Part shown: piece by piece, positions 50,439-59,390 of the stretch | Numbering within the stretch: the stretch's first letter is position 1 | How the letters are laid out: every line of letters starts with the position of its first letter | Source: an uncultured Corynebacterium sp. | GTDB taxonomy: Bacteria > Actinomycetota > Actinomycetes > Mycobacteriales > Mycobacteriaceae | DNA length: 64,000 nucleotides | NCBI RefSeq assembly: GCF_943914615.1 | Contig: NZ_CALUCS010000001.1 | Coordinates: 116,099-180,098 of the forward strand | Direction of reading: 5' to 3' | The notes under the pieces: model-generated | Database searches by the model: none | Told to the model about the DNA's origin: nothing | Seen by the model: only the letters and a program-made list of their open reading frames with translations | Program-made: the position numbers and the translations under genes

Positions 50439-51572
50439 ATGATTACGGTCAGTTCCCTAACCAAAGCCTATAAAGGCAATACGGTAGTCAACGATTTGAA
50501 TTTTGAGGTCTCACCCGGCATCGTCACCGGGTTCTTGGGACCCAACGGTGCCGGCAAGTCCACCACTATGCGAATGATTGTGGGGCTGGATGAGCCGACC
50601 AAGGGAACTGCCCGTATCGATGGCAAGGCGTATGCCGACTACAAGCGCCCGCTGGAGAAGGTTGGCACGCTGTTGGACGCCAAGTGGGTTCACCCCAACC
50701 GCAGCGCCGCGGCACACCTGCGCTGGGTCGCCGCCGCCAACGGGTTCTCAAACAAGCGCGTGGATGAAGTCCTGGGCATCGTGGGCCTGAGTGATGTGGC
50801 AGGCCGCAAGGCCGGCAAGTTCTCGCTGGGCATGGGCCAGCGCCTGGGTCTGGCCTGTGCACTACTGGGCGACCCGGAGGTATTGATCCTGGATGAGCCT
50901 GTCAATGGCCTGGATCCGGAGGGCATCCGCTGGGTGCGTGACTTCGTTCGCGCCCTGGCCCGGGAGGGTCGCACCGTGCTGATCAGCTCGCACCTGCTCA
51001 GCGAGATGGCGCAGACCGCCGACCACCTGATCGTCATCGGTAAGGGGCGCCTGGTGGCGAACCAGAGCACCCATGAGTTCATCAAGTCCACCTCCGAGGT
51101 ATCCACCGTTGTGCGTACCGACCACATGGCCGAGATGAAGGCCGCGTTGAAGGAGGAGTCGGTTGCTTTCCAGGAGGGTAAGGATCTGGATGGTCGCCCG
51201 ACGCTCACCATCCCGCAGCAGGAAAGCGACTGGATCGGCGCCATGGCCTACAGCTACGGCCTGCGCCTACGCGAGCTGTCGGAGAAGCGCCCGAGCCTGG
51301 AGGATGCATACCTGCGCATGACCCAGGAGCACGTTGAGTACCACGCCAGCGTGGAGGCCGACAAGACTGGGGCTGATAAGGCTGGGGCCGAGTCAGACAA
51401 GCCCGCCGAGGCTGACAAGCAAGACAAGCCCGAGGCAGCGGAAAAGGCCGCTCCCAAGGTGGCGCCGGAAGCGGCGGAGTCCGCAGGTGGGCGTCATAAA
51501 GAAAAGGGCGCTACAGAAAAGAGCGAGGCAACCGGCAACGCCGTGCGCGTGCAGAAGGAAGGGGACAAGTAA
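50439..51572 (+). CDS. ABC transporter ATP-binding protein
   Basis: 377 residues, drug/lipid-exporter-type ATPase. Walker A GFLGPNGAGKSTT near residue 29, signature SLGMGQRLGL near 132, Walker B LILDEPVNGLD near 153, and the H-loop SSH. Residues 300-377 form an Ala/Glu/Lys-rich disordered tail. The permease gene overlaps by one base (TAATG). Substrate is unknown; the simple ATPase-plus-permease form resembles bacitracin or lantibiotic-type exporters. Confidence 0.88.
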   Translation: MITVSSLTKAYKGNTVVNDLNFEVSPGIVTGFLGPNGAGKSTTMRMIVGLDEPTKGTARIDGKAYADYKRPLEKVGTLLDAKWVHPNRSAAAHLRWVAAANGFSNKRVDEVLGIVGLSDVAGRKAGKFSLGMGQRLGLACALLGDPEVLILDEPVNGLDPEGIRWVRDFVRALAREGRTVLISSHLLSEMAQTADHLIVIGKGRLVANQSTHEFIKSTSEVSTVVRTDHMAEMKAALKEESVAFQEGKDLDGRPTLTIPQQESDWIGAMAYSYGLRLRELSEKRPSLEDAYLRMTQEHVEYHASVEADKTGADKAGAESDKPAEADKQDKPEAAEKAAPKVAPEAAESAGGRHKEKGATEKSEATGNAVRVQKEGDK

Positions 51573-52384
51573 TGGTGAACCTGATCAAATCGGAGCTGAT
51601 TAAGCTCCGCAGCACCAAAGCCCTGTGGTGGACCTCCGGGTTGATCCTGTTCTTCTCGCTCGGCTTCGCGCTGCTCAACGGCGGTATGACCGGCTCGCTG
51701 CTGACCAGCGAAGAGGCGAAGAAGGATCCGGAGCTGTACATGTCCGTCGCGGCGGGCATCGGCTCCGACATGGGCCTCAGCGGGTTCCTTTCCTTCGGCA
51801 TGATGATCGTGATGATCCAAGCCGTGATGCTGGTGACCACCGAGTATGGCGCAAACACCAGCAAAACCACCCTGCTGGCCACCCCGACGCGCTGGCAGGT
51901 GCCGATCGCAAAGTTCCTGGTCTACGGCGTGATCGCCTCGGTGCTTGCGTTCATTTCCAACGTCGTAGGCACGATTCTCGCTAAGTGGTCGCTCGGCTGG
52001 AATCTGGAGGATGAAGAGCTGCTGGGCAAGGTCGGCCTCGGCGCCGATGGCCTGTGGGAGCAGATCGGGCGCATCGAGCTGTACCTGCTGCTGACCATCG
52101 CCGCCGCCATCGGCGTGGGCTACCTGGTACGCAACACCGCCGGCGGCATCGCAATCATGCTGCTGTGGAACCTGGTGATCGAGGGCACGCTGGTGCAGCT
52201 GGTACCGAAGGTCCGCGACTGGCTGCCGCCGTACATGCCGTTCACCAACGCCGATGCGTACACCGGCATGCGGGATCTCGACGGAGCGCCATGGGGTCAA
52301 ACCGGCTCGATCCTGTACTTCGCCGCCTGGTGTGTGGTGCTCTTCATCGTCGGCGTAGTGACGCTAAAGAAGCGGGACGCTTAA
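51572..52384 (+). CDS. ABC transporter permease (ABC-2 type)
   Basis: 270 residues with six hydrophobic segments, including LWWTSGLILFFSLGFALLNGG, FLSFGMMIVMIQAVMLVTTEY, FLVYGVIASVLAFISNVVGTIL and LYFAAWCVVLFIVGVVTL. The segment TTEYGANTSKTTLLATPTRW is the conserved cytoplasmic coupling loop. Partner of the preceding ATPase; a terminator follows. Confidence 0.86.
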   Translation: MVNLIKSELIKLRSTKALWWTSGLILFFSLGFALLNGGMTGSLLTSEEAKKDPELYMSVAAGIGSDMGLSGFLSFGMMIVMIQAVMLVTTEYGANTSKTTLLATPTRWQVPIAKFLVYGVIASVLAFISNVVGTILAKWSLGWNLEDEELLGKVGLGADGLWEQIGRIELYLLLTIAAAIGVGYLVRNTAGGIAIMLLWNLVIEGTLVQLVPKVRDWLPPYMPFTNADAYTGMRDLDGAPWGQTGSILYFAAWCVVLFIVGVVTLKKRDA

Positions 52385-52413
52385 ACGCTTTTTCTTAGTG
52401 ACGCCCCCTTCGC

Positions 52414-52451
52414 CCCCACCGGCCTTGAGGTGCCAGGTGGGGCTTTTAGCT
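52414..52451 (+). terminator. terminator after the ABC transporter operon
   Basis: CCCCACC (52414-52420) and GGTGGGG (52436-52442) form a stem with a 15-base loop, followed by CTTTTAGCTTT. It may also serve the convergent MarR gene. Confidence 0.7.
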
Positions 52452-52477
52452 TTGGGGCTGGTTTGCGGTTTCCGGGG

Positions 52478-53020
52478 CTAATCCGGGTTGCGCTGCAGAT
52501 CGTCTACGAGGGACTCCGCAGCTAGGGAAAGGTTCCGCAGGGCGGGCACGCCGCGGCGCAGTTTAGCGATATCGCGCGCGTCCATCCGGTCGGTGGCCTT
52601 CGTAATGATGAGCGCCCACTCGTCAGTGATGGAGTTCATCATGTCCACGCCCTCGTCCGTGAGGTAAAGATCCTGAGCGCGCTTGTCCTCCGGGTTGGCC
52701 TGGCGGCGGATCAGCCCGCCGTTGATAAGGCGGCGAACGGTCGCCGAAACGTTAGAGGCGCGGAGGAAGCGCAGGCGGGCGACGTCCGACACACCGCAAC
52801 CGGGATGCTGGGAAATAAACTGCAGCACCTCGATCTCCGACTGGGAGATCTCCAGGGACTGGTTGGGGCGCTCCATGAGGCGACGGGTGGCGGAAAGAAA
52901 GTCATACACTGCCGTGGCGATCTCTGCGACGTCGATCTCCGGCAGAATCTCGGGTGCCTTGCGGCCGCGTACCGGGGGGTGGGAAGGCGTTTGCGGCGAC
53001 TTCTGGGGTGACGGGGTCAT
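52478..53020 (-). CDS. MarR-family transcriptional regulator
   Basis: 180 residues. The winged helix reads LEISQSEIEVLQFISQHPGCG, VSDVARLRFLRASNVSATVRRLI and the wing RRQANPEDKRAQDLYLTDEG. The N-terminal 30 residues are Pro-rich. A palindrome upstream (53086-53099) is a likely autoregulatory operator. It converges on the ABC transporter operon, whose control is a possible role. Confidence 0.88.
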   Translation of the reverse strand: MTPSPQKSPQTPSHPPVRGRKAPEILPEIDVAEIATAVYDFLSATRRLMERPNQSLEISQSEIEVLQFISQHPGCGVSDVARLRFLRASNVSATVRRLINGGLIRRQANPEDKRAQDLYLTDEGVDMMNSITDEWALIITKATDRMDARDIAKLRRGVPALRNLSLAAESLVDDLQRNPD

Positions 53021-53085
53021 CGGGCGAAACTTTCTTTTGGTGTGCGTATGTAAGTAACTTGTGATTCACCCTATATGACGGCAAA

Positions 53086-53099
53086 AGTGCTATTGCACT
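53086..53099. promoter_or_regulatory. MarR operator candidate
   Basis: AGTGC-TATT-GCACT, extendable to AAGTGC/GCACTA, 66 bases before the MarR start codon. A second wider dyad, TTGGCGA (53102-53108) with TCGCCAA (53126-53132), follows directly. Confidence 0.5.
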
Positions 53100-53141
53100 A
53101 ATTGGCGATAATGAAAACAATCAATTCGCCAACACGGCGCG

Positions 53142-54653
53142 CTACTGCAGCGCGCTCGTCAGGCGTGCGACATTATCCACGTACTGCTTGTACAGCGGGC
53201 GGGTGCTCCACTGCTCGGCGGTCAATAGGGCGGAGCGGCCTCGGTACTCCTCCGTCAGGGCCCGCAGGGCCTCCAGCAAATCGCCCTTGCCGACCATCAG
53301 CGAAATCTCATAGTTCAGGCCGAAGCTGCGCATATCCATATTGGAGCTGCCCATCACGGCTACCTCACCATCGGCAATGGCGAACTTAGAGTGCAAAACC
53401 TTGGGGTAGGGGTACAGGTACATGTGCACCCCGGCCTTCAGCAGCTCTGAGTAATAGGAGGCCTGCGCGTGCCCCACCATCGGCTGGTCGGACTTCTCGG
53501 AGACATACAGTTCCACCCGAACTCCCCGGTAGCAGGCGGTGGTCACGGCTTCCATGAGGGACTCGTCGGGGATGAAGTACGGGCTAATCAGCTTGAGCGT
53601 GTGCTTGGCGTGGTGGGCCATGGAGGTAAACAGGCGCAGGTTCGGCTCCGTGGTGAAGCCGGGGCCGGAGGGAATGATCTGCATGATGTCCGCGCCAGTA
53701 TCTTGGTCGTGCGTATCCAGCCACTGCTTGGCGTCCGTGGGGTTGATGAGGTCCAGTTCCTCGTCAGTTTCGGTGTACCAGTCCACGGCGAACACCGAGT
53801 TGATGGTGCTGACGATCGGTCCGGTGAGTTCCGCCATCACATCTACCCACTCGCGGCCGATCTTGTGGTTCTTCGGCTTTTGGTACGGGGCCTCGATCAT
53901 GTTTTGTGAGCCCACGAAGGCCACCCGGCCGTCCACGACCACCAGCTTGCGGTGGTTGCGCAGATCGGGGCGGCGGAAGCGCCACTTGAACGGCTGCAGG
54001 GGCAGCATGACCTGCCAGTCCACGCCCATGGCCTGTAGCCTCTTGCCCAGCTTCTTGTTGCCCTTGTACTTGTGTGCGCCGATGTGATCCCACAGCACGC
54101 GCACGGTGACTCCGCGTTGTGCGGCCCGCCCGAGCGCTTCGAAGAAGGGCTCGGTCGTATCGTCCCAGGCCATGATGTAGATTTCGACGTTCACATAGTC
54201 TTTGGCCGAGTTAATCGCGCGGGTTATCGCGGCGATCGATTCCTTGTAGTCCGAATGCAGGGCCTGCATGGTGCCGTTCACGGCGGGCAGTGCCGTGAGC
54301 TCCCGGTTGAGCCGCACCAGCGAACGCAGCTCGTCGCTGAGCTCGCTGCCCTCGGGAACGTCAGGCTCGTCGGCGCTCATCGTGCGGATCAGCTCATTCG
54401 CCTGGTTCTGGATGCGGTGGCGTCGCCGGTTGATCGCCGGCGATCCCATCAGCAGGAATAGAAAGATGCCAATGAAGGGGATCAGGAAGATGGCGAGTAG
54501 CCAGGCCATGGCGGACGTTGGGCGTCGTTCCTTAGGAACCCAGCCCAGCGCAAAGATCTTCAGCGAGTAGTCCAGAACGACCAGCGTGATCTGCCACCAC
54601 TGCAGGTCGTCCGTGAACTCGCTAAACAGGCCGAGGAGGTCGGGGAAGGGCAT
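53142..54653 (-). CDS. cls: cardiolipin synthase
   Basis: 503 residues, phospholipase-D-family enzyme that joins phosphatidylglycerols. Two N-terminal membrane helices (WQITLVVLDYSLKIFALGWV, AMAWLLAIFLIPFIGIFLFLLMG) precede two HKD motifs: HRKLVVVDGRVAFVGSQN near residue 225 and HSKFAIADGEVAVMGSSN near 405. Length and layout match bacterial Cls. xthA ends 3 bases upstream on the same strand. Confidence 0.93.
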   Translation of the reverse strand: MPFPDLLGLFSEFTDDLQWWQITLVVLDYSLKIFALGWVPKERRPTSAMAWLLAIFLIPFIGIFLFLLMGSPAINRRRHRIQNQANELIRTMSADEPDVPEGSELSDELRSLVRLNRELTALPAVNGTMQALHSDYKESIAAITRAINSAKDYVNVEIYIMAWDDTTEPFFEALGRAAQRGVTVRVLWDHIGAHKYKGNKKLGKRLQAMGVDWQVMLPLQPFKWRFRRPDLRNHRKLVVVDGRVAFVGSQNMIEAPYQKPKNHKIGREWVDVMAELTGPIVSTINSVFAVDWYTETDEELDLINPTDAKQWLDTHDQDTGADIMQIIPSGPGFTTEPNLRLFTSMAHHAKHTLKLISPYFIPDESLMEAVTTACYRGVRVELYVSEKSDQPMVGHAQASYYSELLKAGVHMYLYPYPKVLHSKFAIADGEVAVMGSSNMDMRSFGLNYEISLMVGKGDLLEALRALTEEYRGRSALLTAEQWSTRPLYKQYVDNVARLTSALQ

Positions 54654-54656
54654 GGC

Positions 54657-55457
54657 TTAAGCTTCGCCGTCAACGTTGTAATCCACGATCACCGGCGCGT
54701 GGTCGGAGGCCCCTTTGCCCTTGCGCTCATCGCGGTCCACCCGCGCGGTGGTGGGGGTGATTCCGCGAACATACTGCAGGTCGATGCGCATGCCCTCGCC
54801 CTTTTGGAAGCGCATGGCCTGGTAGTCCCAGTAGGTGTATTCGTCGGCGATCAGGTCCGTCGCTGCCATCATCCCCGCGTCCTCCAGGGCGCGCAGCCGG
54901 GCGCGCTCGTTGGGGGTCACGTGCGTGCGGCCGTCGAAGAAGCTGCGATCCCACACGTCCTCGTCGCGCGGGGCGATGTTGTAGTCGCCGACCAGGCACA
55001 GCTTCTCGCTGCTCTTTCTTTGGGACGCCCCCACGCCCGAACCCGCCGCATACGCCGCGAGGGCGTCCAGCCACCGCAGCTTGTAGGAGTAGTGCGGATC
55101 CGCGATCTCGCGGCCGTTCGGAACGTACAGGCTCCATACCTCCACGCCGCCGCAGGTTGCGCCGATTGCGCGGGCTTCCAGCGCCTGTTCGGCATCCAGA
55201 TCCTTGTTGAAGCCGGGCTGGCCGAAGTTGGTCTGCACGTCCGCAAGCCCCACGCGCGACAGGATGGCCACGCCATTAAAGCTGTGCAGCCCGAAGTGGG
55301 CCTGCTCGTAGCCCGTGTCAGTGAAGTCGGGGAACTGCTTGTCTGTGCATTTGGTCTCCTGCAGGCACAGCACGTCCACGTCGCTGCGCTGCAAAAACTC
55401 GCGCACCCGCTCCTCGCGGGTGCGTACGGAGTTGATGTTCCAGGTGGCGATGCGCAT
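54657..55457 (-). CDS. xthA: exodeoxyribonuclease III
   Basis: 266 residues, AP endonuclease and 3'-5' exonuclease for base excision repair. WNINSVRTREERVREFL at the start, CLQETKC near residue 35, YVPNGREI near 110, GDYNIAPRDEDVWD near 162 and the final SDHAPVIVDY provide all metal and catalytic residues. It lies between cls and a GNAT gene, as Rv0427c-like order. Confidence 0.94.
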   Translation of the reverse strand: MRIATWNINSVRTREERVREFLQRSDVDVLCLQETKCTDKQFPDFTDTGYEQAHFGLHSFNGVAILSRVGLADVQTNFGQPGFNKDLDAEQALEARAIGATCGGVEVWSLYVPNGREIADPHYSYKLRWLDALAAYAAGSGVGASQRKSSEKLCLVGDYNIAPRDEDVWDRSFFDGRTHVTPNERARLRALEDAGMMAATDLIADEYTYWDYQAMRFQKGEGMRIDLQYVRGITPTTARVDRDERKGKGASDHAPVIVDYNVDGEA

Positions 55458-55468
55458 GGTTAAGCATT

Positions 55469-56539
55469 CTAGCGCGTGCGCAGACTACGGCTGCGGTGGT
55501 GTTCGCTGAAACCCAGCTTGTGGTACAGCGCCTTTCCGGCGGTGTTGGAATCGATAACATCCAGGTAGGCGTGCTCGGCACCGTTGTCCGCACCCCAGCT
55601 AAGCAGGTGTTGGCACAGGAGGGTGCCCAGGCCGCGGCGGCGAAACTCCGGGGCCACCGCCACTGCGGAGTATCCCAACCAGCCGTCGGTGATGGTGGCG
55701 CGGGTGATGGCCGCGAGTTGGCCGTCGACGGTGAGGCGGGCGAAGCCCAGCTGGCCGTCGATGCGGTGGCACAGCAGGTCCAGGGCCTTCTTCGGCAGGG
55801 GCTGGCCGCGGAATTTGTACATGGAGAACCAGTCGGCATCCGGGGTGTCGTCGACGGCCAGCTCGATCTGCGCGTCGGCCAGGGACGGATCCAGCGCGTT
55901 GGCCAGGGGCGCGTCCGGGGCCGGGGTTTGCACTGGATTCACCGCCGAGTCGCCGAGCTCCTTGCTCATCACCAGAATCTCCGGGCCACGTTTGCCCGGT
56001 AGATGCTCGGCGGGACGGCCGATCCTGTCCGGGATCATCAGCTGGCACGGCAGGTTGTGGGAGCGGTAGAACTCCTCCAACTGAGCCAGCGGAACCTCCT
56101 GCAACCCGGCGCTCGGGCCGATGGGCACCGCTGAGTTACTGCGCTCGGTAATGCCATCGCCCGCGCGCGCCAGCCACCCGCCGACCATCTGGTTATCGAT
56201 GCCGGGGAAGGCCGCGGCCTTGGCGGCCTCGAGAGCGCGGATGTCGCTATTGCGTACTGGCTTGGCGCTGAGGGTTTTCAGCACCACAACGTCCTCGTCG
56301 GCGATCACCAGGTCGTCCACTTGCAGTGGATTAATGCTGCGCAGCACGCCGATCGCGTCGGTGACGGCGCTGCCCGCCCCCTGGGCGGAGGCGGCATCGC
56401 CCGGCACGCGGTAGCGTACGACGACCCGCGTGCCCGGGCGGATGCTCACGGGGTCGGTGCGGCGGCTGATGGGGAACCCGAAGCCCTCCACGCGCCGCGC
56501 CCCTGCGTGGGCGGCGGAGAACGTCGTGTCTTTATTCAT
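55469..56539 (-). CDS. GNAT protein, likely C. glutamicum cg3035-type N-acetylglutamate synthase
   Basis: 356 residues. The C-terminal GNAT domain (about 240-356) has the acetyl-CoA loop VAPEFRRRGLGTLLCQHLL and ends in LYHKLGFSEHHR. The N-terminal 90 residues form a small beta domain (RPGTRVVVRYRVPGD). Gene order xthA-GNAT-def matches C. glutamicum cg3035, reported as an N-acetylglutamate synthase for arginine synthesis, and Rv0428c. Function is inferred from synteny and layout. Overlaps def by 8 bases. Confidence 0.75.
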   Translation of the reverse strand: MNKDTTFSAAHAGARRVEGFGFPISRRTDPVSIRPGTRVVVRYRVPGDAASAQGAGSAVTDAIGVLRSINPLQVDDLVIADEDVVVLKTLSAKPVRNSDIRALEAAKAAAFPGIDNQMVGGWLARAGDGITERSNSAVPIGPSAGLQEVPLAQLEEFYRSHNLPCQLMIPDRIGRPAEHLPGKRGPEILVMSKELGDSAVNPVQTPAPDAPLANALDPSLADAQIELAVDDTPDADWFSMYKFRGQPLPKKALDLLCHRIDGQLGFARLTVDGQLAAITRATITDGWLGYSAVAVAPEFRRRGLGTLLCQHLLSWGADNGAEHAYLDVIDSNTAGKALYHKLGFSEHHRSRSLRTR

Positions 56540-57113
56540 GTCCGAACGGATCCTCGTCCACGCCGGGGGTCCAGGTGTTGCCCGCGTGGTCCCAGCCCTC
56601 GGCCTTGATGGCCTTCTTGGACTTGCGCTTCCACCGACCGATCAGGGTGTCGGTGTATAGGAATCCATCCAGGTGGCCAACCTCGTGCTGCAGGCAGCGG
56701 GCGAAGAAGCCGGTGCCTTCGACGGTAACCTCTTCACCGTTTTCGTCTAGGCCGGTTACCCGCGCCCAGTCCGCGCGGCCGGTGGGGAAGGAGTAGCCGG
56801 GAACGGAAAGGCAGCCTTCCTCATCGTCCTCCTCGTCCGGCATGGTCTCCGGGATCTCGCTGGTCTCCAGGACGGGGTTGATCACGCAGCCGCGGCGCAT
56901 CTCGCCACGCTCGGTATCGGGGCAGTCGTAGACGAAGAATCGCTTGTTTACACCCACCTGGTTGGCGGCCAGGCCCACGCCGTTGGCGGCGGAGAGCGTT
57001 TCGTACATGTCCGCGATCAGCGGGGCGAGGTCGGGAATCTCACTGGGGTCCACCTTGGTGGTGGGGTTGTGCAGTACAGGGTCGCCACAGATGACGATAG
57101 GCATGATGGTCAT
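56532..57113 (-). CDS. def: peptide deformylase
   Basis: 193 residues; removes the formyl group from nascent proteins. GVGLAANQVG near residue 45, EGCLSVPGYS near 99 and the metal-binding HEVGH near 143 are intact. The C-terminus is a Lys-rich extension. ATG 57113 is chosen: on the minus strand TAGACT (57126-57121) lies 7 bases upstream, consistent with a leaderless mRNA. Longer starts would run through the divergent gene's start. Confidence 0.94.
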   Translation of the reverse strand: MTIMPIVICGDPVLHNPTTKVDPSEIPDLAPLIADMYETLSAANGVGLAANQVGVNKRFFVYDCPDTERGEMRRGCVINPVLETSEIPETMPDEEDDEEGCLSVPGYSFPTGRADWARVTGLDENGEEVTVEGTGFFARCLQHEVGHLDGFLYTDTLIGRWKRKSKKAIKAEGWDHAGNTWTPGVDEDPFGHE

Positions 57114-57120
57114 AACAGAC

Positions 57121-57130
57121 AGTCTAGAAT
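57121..57130. promoter_or_regulatory. overlapping divergent -10 elements for def and the DUF3263 gene
   Basis: AGTCTAGAAT contains TAGAAT for the plus strand (57125-57130) and TAGACT for the minus strand (57126-57121), sharing two bases. Each ends 7-8 bases before the start codon of its gene, so both transcripts would start at or next to the ATG. Confidence 0.65.
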
Positions 57131-57138
57131 CTAGTTCC

Positions 57139-57351
57139 ATGTTGTCAGACCGAGAGATCGCCATTTTGGAGTTCGAGCGCCGCTGGTGGCTGGATGCCAG
57201 CGCGAAAAACGAGCATATCCGCGGCGAGTTTGGGGTGGATCCGGTCCGCTACTTTCAACAGCTCAACCGTCTGATCGAGCGCCCGGAGGCCCTGGATTTC
57301 GATCCCGTCTTAGTGCGGATGCTGCTGCGCCGCCGCGATGAAGAACTCTGA
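57139..57351 (+). CDS. DUF3263 family protein
   Basis: 70 residues, small actinobacterial protein of the DUF3263 type: LSDREIAILEFERRWWLDASAK, then a helix-turn-helix-like IRGEFGVDPVRYFQQLNRLI. It may bind DNA, but this is inference. ATG 57139 is 8 bases after a -10 TAGAAT, which favours a leaderless transcript. Same position as Rv0430 beside def. Confidence 0.85.
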   Translation: MLSDREIAILEFERRWWLDASAKNEHIRGEFGVDPVRYFQQLNRLIERPEALDFDPVLVRMLLRRRDEEL

Positions 57352-57390
57352 CGAAGAGTGACGAAGAATAAGGCATCTCGCGTGTCAGGC

Positions 57391-57418
57391 TTGTTACTAG
57401 TGTTACGGGAGTTAAGAT
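57391..57418 (+). promoter_or_regulatory. promoter of the LytR_C-domain gene
   Basis: TTGTTA (57391-57396), a 16-base spacer and TAAGAT (57413-57418). The GTG start is 7 bases downstream, again predicting a leaderless mRNA. Confidence 0.6.
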
Positions 57419-57425
57419 TTGTGGC

Positions 57426-58151
57426 GTGACTGAACCGAATCGACCACGCCATGCACTCGAAGACGACACGGACAATGAGAACCTCGGCCTCCCGCTACGC
57501 GGCCTGGCCATGATCCTGATTGCCGTAGCCGTTCTGCTGATCGGCTGGGGCGTATTCTCCCTGTCTGACAAGGACTCGGATGAAACCGAGCAGGCCAGCC
57601 AGACCCAGCAGACACAAGGTCAGCAAGGTCAGCAAGGTCAGCAGGGTGAGCAAGCTAAGCGGGATGAGAAGGCTCCCGCCTCCGAGGGTGAGGATCCCAA
57701 GCGCCCGGACGCGGAAGATGCTGAGAAGCCGAAGCCGGAAGACGAGCGCGAAAACCCGGAAGGTGATCGCGCTGATGGTCGCCCCGAGGGTGACGCTGCA
57801 GCGGCGGAAGGTGGCGTCAAAAAAGAAGACACTTACGTAGCTGTCCTCAACAACAGCCCCATCGCTGGGCTCGCCGGCGACGTCGCCAACAAGATGCGCG
57901 ACCAGCAGTGGAACAAGACCGGTGTGGGCAACCTACCGGATGAGTCGGGCGTCTTCCCGACGTCTGTGGTGCTCTACCCGAAGGGTAATGACGCCGAGCG
58001 CCAGCTGGCCGAGCAGCTCGCCAAGGATCTAGGGATCGAGGCACGCGAGCGTGACGAGGCTACCGACCGGGCCATCGAAGGTGTAGAGATGCTGGAGGGG
58101 GAGCGCCCCGCGGGTGTCGTGGTTGTGACAACAAATGACATGCCCCGCTAA
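57426..58151 (+). CDS. LytR_C-domain envelope protein
   Basis: 241 residues. One membrane helix (GLAMILIAVAVLLIGWGVFSL, about residues 26-46) anchors it. A long charged linker follows with a short GQQGQQGQQG repeat (bases 57616-57655) and Glu/Lys/Pro-rich segments. The C-terminal LytR_C domain (about 145-241, VAVLNNSPIAGLAGDVANKM) belongs to envelope biogenesis proteins. Likely GTG start at 57426. Matches Rv0431-like position. Confidence 0.83.
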   Translation: MTEPNRPRHALEDDTDNENLGLPLRGLAMILIAVAVLLIGWGVFSLSDKDSDETEQASQTQQTQGQQGQQGQQGEQAKRDEKAPASEGEDPKRPDAEDAEKPKPEDERENPEGDRADGRPEGDAAAAEGGVKKEDTYVAVLNNSPIAGLAGDVANKMRDQQWNKTGVGNLPDESGVFPTSVVLYPKGNDAERQLAEQLAKDLGIEARERDEATDRAIEGVEMLEGERPAGVVVVTTNDMPR

Positions 58152-58201
58152 AGTAAGAGCGTTCTTTTAACTTCTGTCTACGTATTTTCTAAGGGGCCGC
58201 A

Positions 58202-59380
58202 ATGGACTTCCCGGGTTCCGCACCTTCCGTCGGTATTGAGTGGGAAGTCGCCCTCGTCGACCCCGAGACCCGTGACCTAGTTCCGCGTGCCGCCGAACTA
58301 ATAGAGCGGATGGATGCGGTACATCCCGGCCACAAGGTCATCCGCGAGTTCCTGGCCAACACCGTGGAAATGGTCTCCAGCGTGCACGACACGATCCCGG
58401 AGGCGGTCGAGGACCTACATGTGCAGGCGAAGCAGCTGCTGGAATGTGCGGATGACATCGGGGTGAACCTGTTTTCCGCGGGCACGCACCCGTTCGCGCA
58501 CTGGGGGGACCAGAAGCTCAGCGAGAAGGGTAGCTACCAGGAGATCATCGAGCGCACCCAGTATTGGGGCCGCCAGATGCTGATCTGGGGAATTCACGTG
58601 CACGTGGGCGTGGGCTCCAAGGAAAAGGTGTGGCCCATTATCAATGCGTTGATGACGCACTACCCGCACATCCTGGCCATGTCCGCCAGCTCGCCCGCCT
58701 GGGAGGGGCTGGATACCGGCTACTCCTCCAACCGCACCCTGCTGTACCAGCAGCTGCCGACCGCGGGCATGCCCTACCAGTTTGAAAACTGGGAGCAGTG
58801 GGAGGAGTTCAACCGGGATCAGGACCTATCGGGAGTGATTAACCACACCGGCTCCATGCACTTCGATGTGCGCCCCACCAAGTACGGCACGGTGGAAACC
58901 CGTTTCGCGGATGCCACCATGGAGTTGTGGGAGCTTGCCGCCATCGCCGCCTACACCCACTGCCTGGTGGTGTACTTCGAGCGCCGCCTGGACGCTGGCC
59001 ACGAGCTGCCGATCCTGCAGCCCTGGCACGTGGCGGAGAACAAGTGGCGTTCGGCCCGCTATGGCCTGGACGCGCTGATCATTACCGATCGGCAGACCAA
59101 CGAAGCGCTGGTCACCGACGAGCTGGACGCCTGGGTGGATAGGCTCACCCCGCTGTCCGAGGAGCTGGGGTGCGCAGCAGAGCTGCAGGATGTGCGCAAG
59201 CTGATCGCCCGTGGCGGAGACTATGCGCTGCAGCGCGCCGCGGCCCGAGAGCACGGTGCGGCGCCGGAGCCTGGCACCCGCACCCGTGGAGACGACGGGG
59301 TAGAGGGCGGCTTCACACAGCCGGAGGCGTGGATCGCCGCGGTGGACCTGACGGTCGATTCCCTGCGGAAGTCGCTGTAG
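58202..59380 (+). CDS. GCS2/YbdK-family carboxylate-amine ligase
   Basis: 392 residues, ATP-dependent glutamate-cysteine-ligase-like enzyme. GIEWEVALVDPETRDL is at residues 11-26, and WGIHVHVGVGSKEKVWPIINAL, MSASSPAWEGLDTGYSSNRTLL and FDVRPTKYGTVETRFADAT are family blocks for nucleotide, Mg2+ and substrate binding. The product is uncertain, since YbdK proteins show weak gamma-glutamylcysteine activity and the genus uses mycothiol. AAGGGGC precedes ATG 58202. Confidence 0.88.
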   Translation: MDFPGSAPSVGIEWEVALVDPETRDLVPRAAELIERMDAVHPGHKVIREFLANTVEMVSSVHDTIPEAVEDLHVQAKQLLECADDIGVNLFSAGTHPFAHWGDQKLSEKGSYQEIIERTQYWGRQMLIWGIHVHVGVGSKEKVWPIINALMTHYPHILAMSASSPAWEGLDTGYSSNRTLLYQQLPTAGMPYQFENWEQWEEFNRDQDLSGVINHTGSMHFDVRPTKYGTVETRFADATMELWELAAIAAYTHCLVVYFERRLDAGHELPILQPWHVAENKWRSARYGLDALIITDRQTNEALVTDELDAWVDRLTPLSEELGCAAELQDVRKLIARGGDYALQRAAAREHGAAPEPGTRTRGDDGVEGGFTQPEAWIAAVDLTVDSLRKSL

Positions 59381-59390
59381 TTACGCGCTG

